DNA of 64,000 nt from Ehretia macrophylla (GCA_037974665.1 CM075778.1:24060001-24124000); one strand, 5' to 3'; shown: positions 36,420-49,654, counted from the first letter of the stretch. Notes: generated by a model not told the origin, from the letters alone. Numbers and translations are program-made.

Positions 36420-37062
36420 CAGTAGAATCTCTTTAAATTAATATTAGATAAATTAATAATCTCTTTTAATTAATAAAAATGTCCGGTCTCGACTTGAGAC
36501 CAGTGTAAAAAATTGATAAATTCGATAAAATTATAAGATAATACATTAAAAAAATTTTCGTTGTATTTTATTGACACAAATATTTTATAAATTAATAATT
36601 AGTCAAAAAGTAAATAATAAATTAACTATGAGGTCTTTTTAAAATATGAATCAAGAGTAGCGTAACTTTTATTGAACTTCAAATATAGTTGAATATCATA
36701 TTTAATTATTTAAAGAGAAAAAATTGAGATAATTCTATAAGAATTATGATACGAGATTAAAGAAATTAGTTCTCTTCCTAATCCTACAAAGACTTCGATA
36801 CGAGATTAGAGAAACTTTGTTCTAATCCTACTAAATAAATTTTATCTTCTATTCTCATTATTAATCTTTTCAAATTGGACGAAAAAAATACAAGTCACTT
36901 TTAAGAAAAAGATATCATAATCATAATATATTTACTATAAAACCAAAAAAATTAAAAATATCTCTATAAGTTAATAGTTATTAATTTATCGATAAATTAA
37001 TATTTAGCTAAATTAATAGAATTTGATGATCCTAATGCTATTAATTTAAAGAGGTTCTACTG
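36420..37062. mobile_element. Emigrant/pogo-like MITE (643 bp)
   Basis: Inverted repeats CAGTAGAATCTCTTTAAATT and, at the other end read inward, CAGTAGAACCTCTTTAAATT match the termini of plant Emigrant/Lemi (pogo, Tc1/mariner superfamily) elements. TA dinucleotides flank both ends (36418-36419, 37063-37064). Internal GGTCTCGACTTGAGACC is a palindrome-like motif. No transposase is present. Confidence 0.82.
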
Positions 37063-37192
37063 TACACTAAAGTGATATTGTTTTCTCTCTATAAATTAAT
37101 ATCTCGGTAAATTAATAAAATTTGATGATTCTAATACTATTAATTTAAAGAAATTCTACTGTACAATAAAGTGATATTGTTTTCTCTCTATA
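36994..37192. repeat. 99-bp tandem duplication across the MITE's right boundary
   Basis: The unit (36994-37092) holds the last about 70 bases of the Emigrant-like element plus about 30 bases of flank; a second copy follows at 37093-37192 with a few differences. Because it includes flank, the duplication happened after the element inserted. Confidence 0.82.
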
Positions 37193-38851
37193 GAGTACTT
37201 TTCCTTCCCCTTCATGGGAAGTTCTACTCCTAAGGCCCTAATATCTCCTTTCTTAAGCACCTACACAACCTTCAGATCTTTAAAGACAAGAAAAGGTAGT
37301 AAGCTTTTTCAAAGAATGGCCTCAAAACTTCAAGGAGCCAGATATCGATTATATGCCAAGTTAGCTATAATCTTAACATGCAAATAATATAAAATGGTGC
37401 TATCATTTTGAAAATATTCACTTTTATTTCAGATCTCAACAATTTGGGAAATAATATATATAGAATAAATGAGAGAATTAAGAAACATTAGTACAATATA
37501 TAGAATAAACAAGAGAAGAAAATTAGCATAATATATAAAATAAATGAGAGAAGCAATATTAGTACAGTTCGGGGTCTACTTTAGAATTTTGTTCCCCATA
37601 TAAGTAAAAGTAATAGCCCTTTAGTCTAGTAGCATGTCATTTACTGCGTCATGCTTCTAAAACTAAAGTGCTTACTCTGTTTTAATGGTAAAGAAAGTAG
37701 CCAAAAATAAATATAATGAGCGAACAAAAGTTCAGTAAAGGAATTCATCTTGCACTGATGACTGAAGTAAGATCCAAAAGATAGCACTATCAATGAAATT
37801 TTAATAATTTTAATAATTCACCGGATGAAACACATTTGGCAAAAGACAAATCTAGAATATCGTATGAGAGAGGTAGCTAAAAAATCATATGCAAGAGTAA
37901 ACCACAACATTTTGGTCAAAATATTTCAATGCACATTGTAGGACATAAAAGCTGTGACTCTATTTAACCCGTGCAATAACGATTCAGTAATAAATATTTG
38001 ACCCACAATCAAACAATAGCGGTAATAGTATCCGTATAATACAACATAATAACAGTAAATACTATAATAGTATCAGTACTTTCAGTAATTCACAACCATA
38101 AAAAGGAATTCAGATGTACATATATAAGATTATGAGTAAAAGAATACACAATTGATGGAAGGAGAAGAAAGGGTGCTGGAAAGTGGCCTCTCGAATGTCA
38201 TGAAATATTTCCGACACTATTTGGCATGGAGTGACTTGTAGACAGGAAAAGAAATAGAAAAGATCATAAAAGAACCAAAACTATACATAATTCAAATTCT
38301 TTAATAGGATAGTTTGACTTTCTAAAATGTACCATCATACAATTTGCAATAAAAATAATAACAAAAATATTATAGGACACACTCGGAATTTCAGAGGAAA
38401 AGAAAAACAAAAGATGAAATAAAGAAGAACGAATTGCAACACAATTTGGTCATTGCAGTCGCAATGACTTATCAAATCATTGCAGCAACCAAATTGTTGC
38501 ATCCATTTTCTTTGTTTCTTTTTTTTTAATAGAAACCATTCAAACCAATGATTCCAAATTGATTACCTAAAGAATTTACAACAGAGGACAAAACCAATTT
38601 TGGGAAGCATTATTGAATCTTTTGACCAAGAAGAAAAGAAACGGCTAGCATGGAGAATTTTTTTTATTTTATTTTTATTTTTATGTTTCGTTTTTTTTTT
38701 TAATAAAAAAAACTACTAAACACAGAAATGCAAAAGTGAATCAAATACACACCACGTAATAGATAATCCGGCCACATAACGTTGGAGTAGCAACAAGGAA
38801 TCATCAGGACTACAAGTGCCATGGGAAAGCAAAGTAAGATGAAGATTTAGA
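37193..38851. other. Intergenic sequence without a recognised gene
   Basis: AT-rich. Positions about 37350-37470 resemble 56587-56720 (shared AAGTTAG, TATAATCTT, AATAATATAAAAT and TTTTGAAAATATT in the same order), so an unidentified dispersed repeat is present. A long imperfect inverted repeat lies at 38435-38500. Confidence 0.5.
38435..38500. repeat. Imperfect hairpin (66 bases)
   Basis: The outer arms GCAACACAATTTGGT and ACCAAATTGTTGC pair with one bulged base. Inside the left side, CATTGC, AGTC, GCAATG makes a second small stem. Origin unknown; it may be a MITE remnant. Confidence 0.55.
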
Positions 38852-39396
38852 TGATAGAATAAACGTCATAATATTCTGGTAATGCGGAAATAAACTTTAA
38901 TAGGATCGAAAATGATATACCGTTATTAGTCATAATTTAATTAGGAAAATACTGCGAAAGAGATCCTAACTCCCTTATTCTCTCTATCTCTAACTTGACA
39001 CCAAGCTTTAGAGATGGGATAAGGTATATGTAATATATCAAATTTAATCTTGCAAAACTGCACACTAATTCTATATACTTGATGCCCTTTTATAGAGAAG
39101 AGGAGAGGGTCAAGAATTACCCTACTAACTATGCCATAATATCACTTATTAAGGCATTAAGGGAACCACTACTTGCATTAAGAGAACCTCCTACTTTCAC
39201 TATGTTAAACCATCAATAATGGAAATAAATACCACATCATGGTCCATAATTCCCATGTAGTGAAGTAGTGGTCTAATCAATATTATCATTTAATTGATTA
39301 ACTTAATTATCAACATAACTTAATGATAAGTCCAAGTTAAAAAACATTATAGAAAACAAGGTTAGTAGGCCACCAAATATGGAGATCATGTTTACA
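38852..39396 (-). repeat. 3' LTR of the copia fossil
   Basis: On the minus strand it starts TGTAAACATGATC just after a purine tract (complement of 39397-39408) and ends TTCTATCA. The 38852-38998 part is repeated directly at 48938-49080. Confidence 0.7.
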
Positions 39397-42200
39397 TTAT
39401 CCCACTTGAACCACTAAACCGATTAAGATTTATCAATAAATATATATTAAATTAAAACATAATTTTTGACTCACTTGGACTTATACCAAAAAGACTTTGA
39501 CACGTGATCACCTAGTTTTAGCTTAAAAATAAAATGTGATAAACCAATTACATGATACCGTAATATTGTAATTAGCTTAGGTTAGCAATATGAGTCATAG
39601 CGGTTGTATGACTTATATGTCATACTCCCTTCCACGTACTACAATATTGACAACTTTTACTAACACAATCTTTTATGCTATAATGACCCCTGGTATTTGT
39701 CTTGTTAGGACAATTTCTATTCATCAAATAACGATAAGATGTACATACATAATTGATGAACATAAAAGACAGAAACATATAACATAAACATGCATAAGTA
39801 TCAATACAATTATCACAATTCTGGATTGCTTAAAAGACCTATCCTAATAACATGTTCCTTGTAAGCCTTGGGAGACAATCCATTGGTCAATGGGTCAGCA
39901 ATCATAGAAGTGGTACTGATATTTTCAATTGATACTTGATGTTTCTGGACTCTTTCTCTGATGATCAAGTACTTCAACTCAATATGCTTTGTCCTATTAG
40001 AGTACTTGCCATTCTTAGAGAAGAAAACTGCTGCGGTGTTATCACAATATATCTTTAGCGCCTTGGCAATCGAGTCAACAACACCAAGTCTTGAGACGAA
40101 ATTTCGCAGCCACAAAGCATGACTAGTTGCGTCAAAACATGCTATGAACTCAACTTCCATCGTGGATGAAACGATGATTGATTGTTTGGTACTCTTCCAT
40201 GAAATTGTACCACCAGCTAGCATAAATACACATCTTGATGTGGATTTCCTACTATCTATGCAGCCAGCAAGGTTCGCATCTGAGTACCTAATCACTTCAA
40301 GCTGATTAGATCTTTTATACGTGAGCATATAATCTTTTATCCTTTGTTAACTTTCTTTGCTGCCTTCCAGTGTTCAATCCCTGGGTTACTTTGGTATCTA
40401 CCAAGCATTCCCACTGCAAAACTAATATCCGGTCTTGTACAAGTTTGAGCATATATTAAGCTTCCAACAGCAGACGCATAAGGAAATTTCTTCATGTTCT
40501 CTCATTCCAAATCATTTTTTGGACACTGTCTTTCACTTAATTTGTCACCCGTCACAATAGGAGCATAATTGCCAAAACAGAACTGTATATTATATTTTTC
40601 CAAGACTCGATTGATATAACCTTTTTGAGACAATCCTAGCAATCCTCGAGGTCGATCCTTAAAAATCTCTATGCCAATGACAAAGGATGCCTCACCTATA
40701 TCAACCATCTTAAAATTCTTGGCAAGATATTCCTTGGTTTCGTGCAACAAACCAAGATCACTATTGGCCAACAAAATATCATCCACGTATAAGACTAAAA
40801 AGATAAACTTACTCCCACTGAACTTTAGATATATACATTAATCAACAATATTTTTCTTGAATCCGAAAGAAGTAATAGTATCATTAAACTTAATATACCA
40901 TTTCCTGGAAGCTTGTTAAAGTCCATAAATAAATTTCTTTAATTTGTAAGCCATGTGTTTAGTTCCTTCCCTTATGAAACCTTCAGGTTGTTCCATGTAG
41001 ATATCTTCATCCAAATTCTCATTCAGAAAAATAGTTTTCACATCCATTTGATGTAACTGTAAATCATAATGAGCTACAATTGCGATGATAATTCGGAGGG
41101 AATCTTTCTTAGAAACTAGAGAAAAAGTTTCTTTATAATCAATGCCTTCTTTCTGAGTGAAACCCTTGGAGATAAGTCTGGCTTTATATCGCTCGATATT
41201 GCCTTTTGTGTTACGCTTGGTTTTATAAACCCACTTACAACCAACTTTCTTACATTTCTTAGGCAATTCGACGAAATCCCAAATGTCATTCGCATCCATG
41301 GATTTCAACTCTTCACTCATGGCATCAATCTATTTACTAGAATCATCACTTTTCATGGCTTGTGAAAATGAAACCGGATCTTTTTTAATCCCAATATCAA
41401 AATTAGATTCCAAGAGATACACCATTTAATCATCTGAGATAGCAGGTCTCTTTTCCCTCTGAGACCTTCTTAGAACTAACGGTTGTGATGGATGTACTTC
41501 GTGAGGAGGTGTAACATTCTCATTGTGTTGTTCAACTTCTTCAACCTGCTAGATAGGCTGATGTATTACTACTTCAACATGTTGATTAGGTTGAGGAGCA
41601 ATAATATGAAGAGAACAACAATATCTTGAGAATATGAGGATAATGAGATATTTACCCATACTTCTTCAAGATTAACATTTCTTGTTTCATCATTCCTACT
41701 ATTCTCACCATTCTCGAAGAATCTGGCATTTTTGGTTTCAACTATTCTCGTACTATGGTTTGGACAATAAAACCAATACCCTTTAGACTTTTTTAGATAA
41801 CTAATGAAATATCCAGATACCGTTCTTGAATATAATTTCTTTTCATGTGGCTTATAGATTCTAGATTTCGCTGGACAATCCCAAATATGTAAATGTCTTA
41901 AACTTGGTTTCCTATCAGTCCATAACTCGAAAGGAGTTGACAGAACTGCTTTACTAGGAACTCTGTTTAGGATATACATAGCGGTCTTCAATGCTTCTCC
42001 CCACAAGGAATCAGGTACTTTGGAGTAACTCATCATACTCCTTACCATGTCCATAAGTATACGATTACGCCTTTTAGAAACTCCATTATGTTGTGGCATT
42101 CCTGGCATTGTATATTGAGCACAAATGCCACGCTTTTCTAAGAATTTGGCAAATAGGCCAGGATTTTGTCCTGACTCATCATATCTACCATAATACTCAC

Positions 42201-45200
42201 TGTAACACCCCGATCCCTTACGAGACCGGAGCCCCGATCCAATAACTGAGGTCACGAAAAATGAGAGAAAACGAACGGAGTTTTCCTTGTTTCTAGGCCT
42301 AACCGGTTACATGAAAACAAAAGATAAAGCCACAAACCATATACTACAACATTCTCAACAACTCCAAACTCCAACCACGCAATTTTCCTAACATTAGGGC
42401 CATCCGAGCCTTAGTCTATGACAAGCTATAACATACAAGCATGTATTCATTAACTGCTGAAAGTCTATGTTTATAATTTCACTTATCATACCACTCTAAT
42501 ATTCTCTATCTATCTTTCTTATGAATTAAGTCCGCCAACCAATCAAAACATGTAAACATGCAGCTACTAGACAATAAAGTAAAGATTACAGGTTATTTCA
42601 TACTATTACAATTATCACATCATACAAACATTAAACTATCTATTACAATCTTTCACAACATGAATCAAATACACACAAGACTTCTACTTTACAAATTATA
42701 TTATCACGAGCAAGCAACACCTCAATGCTCAGGAGGCCAAACAGCTTATGGGCACTGCAATTGCTTCGTACTAAACCTGAAAATGTTAGGAAGAGGGGTG
42801 AGCATACAATACATGTATACTCAGTGAGGGAGGGAAACAGTCAACCAGGGAGGTTTTCGAAATCATTTTCGTGCAATGCAACAACTAGTCATAGAAGATA
42901 ACAATTATACAATTAAAAAACAACTAAACTATGAAATACTACACATTTAAAAAGGATACAATGCGATAACCCTTATCACTCCAACTCTTCAAATCACGAA
43001 CCACGAACTACGAACTCAGTCTCAATATGCCGGCATCCCAAACACTAATGGGTACTCTGGATGTACCCAAAATCCTACGATCCAACACCCCCTGCCATAC
43101 TCTATACCAGGCGAGCGGGGGACTAGCAGATGGAGCTAAGACAATCAACACTGGCAAGCCCGATGCCGCCCAGCGAGGCCGTCGCATCCGCCAGGACGAT
43201 GAGGTTGCGTAACCATCGAAACGATACGAAACCACAAAAAGCAACGATAAAGCAATATAATAATAAAAGCCAATAAATACATAAACAAGGGTCAACAAAG
43301 TAGGTTGACCTCGCACGAACATTAAGAAATAACAGGTATATAACTCAAGCAATTATCCTAAGTTATACAATTATTAATAACAAAATGAACCAAAATGCAC
43401 AAAAGGATGATAATCCCTCACCTCGGATTAGGCTAAGTATGCAAGAGAATAGTTGAGGTTCACTCCAACCTCCCTTGAATTAGTTTGAATATGTAAACCC
43501 TGGTTTTCATATAACACTTTAGCAATTGACTATAGAATGTTTAATAACTATCTTTCACATCCAAGAATCTGTATTACATACTTTATTTCATTGTAACTTA
43601 ATTAAACACCATAGCTTTTAGTTTACATAAAGTTAACCCACATAAGATAAGAATAACTCAATAGAATAGAAGTAATGAAAGCAATTACTGTCAACTGCAA
43701 GTCAAACTAGCATAGATTTATCAACGTTTAGCTTAGAATCAACAACACATTAAAGTAAAAGCTTCTTAATTCACTTAGCTTGCATTCCTTATCGAACATT
43801 CCACATATATGCACAGGGTTCCAACTATCTACATAAGAAGTCATATATGCAAATCAATTCATAAACTCCTTCAATTAGATACACATCCTATACAAATACA
43901 ACTAAACACATAGCTAGTCAATTGCAACATAATTATCAACCACTAATTCAATTACCTTAAACTAATACTTTTTACATTTTCTAACCATTAGACAAGTTAT
44001 ATAACCACAAGGTTACTCTATAATCTTGCTAGACACACCACTTAACATATAAGGATCAATCTATACAATCAATATATAAACCAAGAACACTAACAACTAA
44101 GTCCAAAGCTATCAATATTCATAGAATTTCAATTCAACTAAGCTATGTCATTCATTAATCAACTAACTACTCAATTAACAATACCATCCTTTTAGAATAC
44201 ACAAGCTATCCAAATGCATTTAAACTCACAAATAACCAACTACAAGCCAACTACTAACATTAGACTTAACTTTGGCATTTTTCCCCTTTGTCTACTTGCT
44301 CAATTTAGGTTCCAAACGAAACACAAGGCACAAATTCCACAAACCAACTATCTTACATCTCTAAGGACTCTAAAAGACACCTATTCAAGCTTTAAAAACC
44401 CACTTTTGACTCAAAAGCTAGGGAAGGCCCCGAGGTCGCTTTGAACTACAGCTACCCAATTTACCCCTCAATTTAATGCCATGATTGCACCAAAAGTGCT
44501 TCCCCGCCTAGAAGATACCAATTCTAGCATTCAATTACACATGGAACACCCTTTTACACGAAATCCCTTTGCCAATCGAGTCATTTTCACTAGTTTTCTC
44601 AAATTTCAATTCATGAAAACTCCTCTGACTATTGCCATAACTTAAACAATCACTTATAAACACCTAACCAATCAACTACAATCAAAATCTTAACAAACAA
44701 CCCAACTTTATTTCAAAACCCCTTTGCAATTCCAACTAAATAGCTATCTTCTGAGTAACGGAAGGACACCATGAGCATACTAGACATTCATTAATCACTA
44801 ACTAACCACAATGAAGCTCTACAAGCACCTAAAACACTTAAACGAACCAATTGCACAAAAAGTCCCCTTTACAACCCAATATAAATTCTCCAATTTTGGC
44901 AATGTAATAAGCATTTAAATGGTGCATTTAGGCTTCTAAACACTTATGGCACCCAACCAAAGCGATAGAGTGCAATTTGGAACGAAAATCCCAAATTTTT
45001 GGATTTTACTATTCATAATCACTATTCATCTTTTTCTTTGTTTCAACTCTTGAAATCTATAACTAAACACATGCATACAAGCTCAAAAGACTACTCTACA
45101 ACATCTCTAGGTAACATTTGCAGTATTATAAGCATCAAAACATCAATTAACAACAATTTACAAAAATTCACCATGGCTAGAAATAAACAAAAATGCATAT

Positions 45201-45944
45201 AAAAAGCTTCTCTCACCTCCAAGGAGCCCAAAAATGGAAGGAACTTGCAAGAGAACTCTTTGATTCAAGCTAAAATGGCTGAATTTGGAAGAGGAACCAA
45301 GCCCTAGCTTAATATTTTTTTTTCTCTCTCTCTCTGTGTCGATTTCTTCTATTTCTTTTGTTATGTTTTGTTTTTGTTATGTTAGCTAATAAGAATATAT
45401 GTATATATTAGTTACGTAGATAGATGTATAATATAATGGGTTGGGCTAAAATATAATGTAATTGGGCTCAATAACTAGGTAGAAACTAATTAGAATCTAA
45501 TAGCCCAAAAACAATTAAACTATCACTATTCACTCAGGGACACTAAACATATATTTTTTTCTCACGCTCGGGACATGCAATGTACACTTTAACAATGAAC
45601 GAACACATTGTATATGAAATGTAATAAAGGAAAAATATCAAATTCCGAAAATAAAACAATTTAAAATTTGATCCGGGCTCAAAATTACTTTATATATTTA
45701 GTTGAAAATAAGGTAAATAAATTCAAGGAAATGAATCCAAATAATATAAATAATAAAATAGTTAATACTCATCTCATGTAATTAATTTAAATATTATTTG
45801 AATACTTTTGAAGAAATAAAAATAGTGTTAAAAATGAATACATTTAATTAAAATAAGCACATAATTCTATGCTAGCATTTAAGATAACACATAATTAAAT
45901 ACAAATAGGTACTATTCATGACATGCTGGGTTCGGGGTACCACA
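42201..45944 (-). mobile_element. Solo long LTR (3.74 kb) inside the copia integrase region
   Basis: The ends TGTAACACCCCGATCCC and GGTACCACA are flanked by perfect duplications CTCAC (42196-42200, 45945-45949). Its first 17 bases match the reverse complement of the end of the 288-4120 LTR almost exactly. It has the block shared with 7130-7330, and a perfect stem GGTCAAC, 7 bases, GTTGACC at 43290-43310. No internal coding part is present. It is younger than the copia element it entered. Confidence 0.9.
43290..43310. repeat. Conserved inverted repeat of the long-LTR family
   Basis: GGTCAAC, AAAGTAG, GTTGACC is a perfect 7-bp stem with a 7-base loop. Nearly the same sequence is at 7386-7406, and a diverged one (GACAAC, AAAGTAG, GTTATC) near 8845-8864 in the outer element. 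Confidence 0.65.
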
Positions 45945-47539
45945 CTCACCACCTCTATCTGATCTAATAACTTTAACCTTTTTTATCTAATTGTCTTTCT
46001 ACCTCGGTAATGTACACTTCAAGGATGTCAACAACTTGAGACTTTTCATGTATTAGATACACATAACCATAACGCGACAGATCATCTATAATGGTGATAA
46101 AATATTTCTCTCTAGGAAAAAAGGAATGGAGAGTGGTCCATAGATATCTGTATGAATAAGTTCAAGAAACTCATTACTTCTTGTGGCACTTTTCTTACTG
46201 TCTTTGGTTTGCTTTCCCTTAATGCAATCCACACATAAATTGAAATCTGTGCCACAAGATTGAAGATTTCTCACCAATTCGACACATTTTATTGTAGGGC
46301 CATTAAAGATTGTGCAAACTCATGATTCAAAGAAATTTTATATAAATCATCATATAAAATACCTGAACCAACTGTAATTGAATTAAACATTAAACTGAGT
46401 TTGGCACAACTGAATAAAACTGAATATCCAAAAATATATAATCTTGATAATGAAACTAAATTCCTAGAAATCGAGGGTACATATAAAGTGTCTTTAAGAT
46501 TCATCTTGTGTCCCGTTTCTAGGAGTAAGCGATAAGTTCCAACAACTATCACTTCCTCCTTGAAACGGTTCCTCATATAGACGAATTGTTTACTTTCCCT
46601 TGGTTTCCTGCTTGTAAGGAATCCCTGCATTGTATTGGTCAAGTAAGCCGTAGTACCAGAATCAATTCACCAAGTATTAGAAGGAACTTTAGCATGATTT
46701 GATTCGTAACATACAAAAGAAAGATTCATACCTTTCTTTTTGAACCAGAGTTTGCGTTTGTTACATTCCTTTGTCACGTGTCCTTTCTTACCACAAAAAA
46801 TAGCATTTGACAACAAATTTTCCTTTCTGATTTGGATTTTCCTTTCTAGAAGCATTTCCTTTATTTGGTGGAATTGATTTTCCTTTACCTCTCTTCTTTT
46901 GAGCTTCCTGAGCTACAAACATCGCAGCATGATGTCTTTCCTGCTTAAGATGAACTTCCTCTTGAACGCATATATTAGTGAGTTCATTCAAACTCCAATT
47001 GTCCTTATTAGTATTGTAATAAATCATAAAAGGACCAAACTGGGAAGGAAATGAAGCCAGTATGAACTGAACCAAAAAGGATTCACTTACATGCATTCCC
47101 AATGCATTTAATTTTGCGGCTTTATCCGCCATATTGAGAATGTGCTGCTGAACTCCTTGACTACCATCATACTTCATGGTAGTCAACTCTGCCATGAGTA
47201 TTCCTGCTAGTGACTTCTCATTAGTTTTGAAATGATCTTTAATTGAGTTTAGAGATTCCCTTGCATTTTTCGTCTGCGGTAGTGAAGTCTTAATGTTATT
47301 CACTATAGTAATATTCATTAACATCAGACTGAGCCTGTTAGATCTCTCCCATGCTGACATAGCCTTAACTTGTTCTTTAGTGCTGTCATCAGCTTTTCGG
47401 GTTTGTCAACCAAAAGTGCCAAGTCATGCTCCATTACACCCAACGTAAATTGGATATGTTTATGCCACTCCGAAAAATTCGTACCATTCAGGACCGGAAT
47501 ACTTGACGCGTGGGAGTGCAACATATTGGGAATCATTAC

Positions 47540-48920
47540 TGAGACAAAAATATGCTCATAGTAAGGTCATGGACTACTTATGTCACCTAAGTTATCTTTG
47601 GGTAAACCTTAAGCACATATATTGTCCATTTTATAGGTGTAAAAATTAATCACCTATTAGGGCTAATATAATTTTAATATTAAAATAGTTGTGTCACCTT
47701 TGGGCATACACTAAAATTTTAGATTGCAAAATTATATCACCCTATTCAGTGTATAATTAGTTAAAAGTGACTTTCCTTTGGGCTAGTCTCAATCTTCTAA
47801 TTATCACTGCCATTCGAGAATATTGTTGTCTTTTATGTCATAAAATATGAATTTTACTTTTATATTATTTTATACTTGCAAGATTCAGTAAGCTAGGTCA
47901 CTTTGGTAGCAACTAGATCAATAAATTCTAAAGTACAAAATAATCAACAATGTTCTCTAATCTTTCATTGGGTCATTCCTCAATATAGTTACCTTTAATA
48001 ACCCAAATAAATTTAGACTTAATTGAGTTTAAAATCTACAATATTCTGAATACACAAATAATTTCAGAAATCTTATTAAAATTAAAACTCAACAAAAAAT
48101 AAAGTCCAAAACAAAATATAAGGTGTCAAAGCATACAAAAGCATAGACAACGTTATTTTTACTTACATCTAATTAGATAGTAGTAAATTCATGTTTCAAT
48201 TCAATTCTTTAGCTTTCTTATGATATTGTAATATAATAAACATCTATTGTCCATGAATAACATGTATAATGAATAACTGTGCACATAAAAGAGTTGCTTT
48301 AATATAGTAAAACAATTAATTCATCATTGACAAGCAACAATTAACGCGGAAGTTCTTATATATCACAATTGTTCTTTTACATAACTGTTAAGGCAAAGAC
48401 TCAAAACACTTTATGATTATCACGTGTTGACCATGCCCAAACTGATTGGGTTGCTTTTAAGCCATCAAGATGTTACTTTTATTTTCTTTCAATCTTGATG
48501 CATAATAATCTTAAATTAAAGACGTAAATTAGCAGTGAGATAAATATTAACGAATAAATCAAAAGGTTTTTAATTTGTAAGTCATTGTTCTGTGATACTT
48601 TCTCCTTTTCGTATGACATTCTAATATAATAAACACTTACTAATTTATTGTCCTTGCTTGACAACATACATAAAGAATCATCTTTGCAAAGTTGTCTTAA
48701 TAAACTAAATTAGTTTATTCATCATAAACAATGCATTTACATAAGAGAACATTAAATCTGATCTGTTGCAACTTTATACTTTATCCTTTATTACTATTTC
48801 TTTATCACAACAGTAAGCAAAGACATATGCAACAAATCAACATGTAAAATTTATATATGCAAAGCATAATCATATCACAAATACTTAATAAAGCAGTTTA
48901 ATGGCTAAACATGTAACACG
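47540..48920 (-). other. Untranslated leader of the copia fossil, internally repetitive
   Basis: Between gag and the primer site lie 1.4 kb without coding potential. The plus-strand word CCTTTGGG with variants recurs at about 47597, 47700 and 47774. A diverged 300-400 bp direct repeat (AATATAATAAACA, then TCATCAT) spans about 48200-48350 and 48610-48740. Similar words recur at 55.9-56.4 and 62.9-63.2 kb. Confidence 0.55.
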
Positions 48921-48934
48921 ACTCTGATACCAAT
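48921..48934 (-). promoter_or_regulatory. Primer binding site of the copia fossil
   Basis: The minus strand reads TGGTATCAGAGTCG, complementary to the 3' end of initiator tRNA-Met, the usual primer for plant copia elements. It lies three bases inside the LTR end at 48938. Confidence 0.85.
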
Positions 48935-49485
48935 TGATAGAATAAACGCCATAATATTCTGGTAATGCAGAAATAAACTTTAATAGGATCGAAAATGACA
49001 TACCGTTGTTAGCCATAATTTAATTAGGAAAATACTGTGAAAGAGATCTTGACTCCCTTCTTCTCTCTGTCTCTAACTTGTAATTAAAAGTAAATATCTC
49101 TTGCAATAACTTAGTAAAGAAAAGAAGTTTGAAAAGAGTACCTGAGATGGAATCCTAAAAAACTGGGTTAATGGTGAGTGGTGAGTCTTAATATACGTAT
49201 TTTATATTTATAAGTTTTTTTTTTCTTAACAGAATAAGAGGTTTAACTTTAAAGTTTACTGTTTACATGTTAGTTTCATTGAGACGATTTGTGTTGTACA
49301 ATATAAAAGATTAAAATATAATCTTAACACTAATAGAAATAAGGAAATAAAGAGGAATTAATTAATACTAACAATTAGGCTATTAAATTAGGAAAGCATA
49401 AGATTTCCTAATACTATACAATTTACTAAAATATTTTAACATAGATAAATAAAATGTTTAAATAATTTTATTAATATGCGGGGCG

Positions 49486-49654
49486 GGACATGTCTATTCC
49501 CATCCCCTGCCCCACCCTGCCCCTGCGCGGGGATTCAAAGTCAATCCCCATCCCTTACCTCATTCCCCATCCCCCGCCCTAATAGTATCCCCGTTTGGGG
49601 CGGGGGCGGGGGCGGGGCGGGTACCCACAAAACTAATCCCCATTGTGATCCCTA
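49486..49654 (-). mobile_element. hAT-like terminal segment, GC-rich
   Basis: On the minus strand it starts TAGGGATCACAATGGGG and is rich in GGGGCGGGGGCGGG words. This is the same terminal type as at 27883. Only this end was found. Confidence 0.45.

Larger units (their letters stand above)
38852..49080 (-). mobile_element. Ty1/copia retrotransposon fossil, broken, split by a solo LTR
   Basis: Minus-strand order is LTR-related sequence (48938-49080), primer site (48921-48934), long leader, gag (about 46.7-47.5 kb), integrase (about 41.6-46.3 kb around the inserted LTR), reverse transcriptase (about 40.5-41.3 kb), RNase H (about 39.8-40.3 kb), polypurine tract and 3' LTR. The order integrase before RT is that of Ty1/copia. 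Recognisable motifs include SDRGGEYYGRYDE in integrase, DDILLANS in RT and YCDNTAAVFF in RNase H. The frame is broken in several places, of the order of ten. The two LTR-related ends differ at about 10 of 146 bases, suggesting a few million years. Confidence 0.92.

Noticed and set aside
27883-49654. A single 21.8-kb hAT element bounded by the two GC-rich termini
   Set aside because: The flanking 8 bases do not match and the interval contains a host gene and many unrelated elements. Two separate remnants are more likely.
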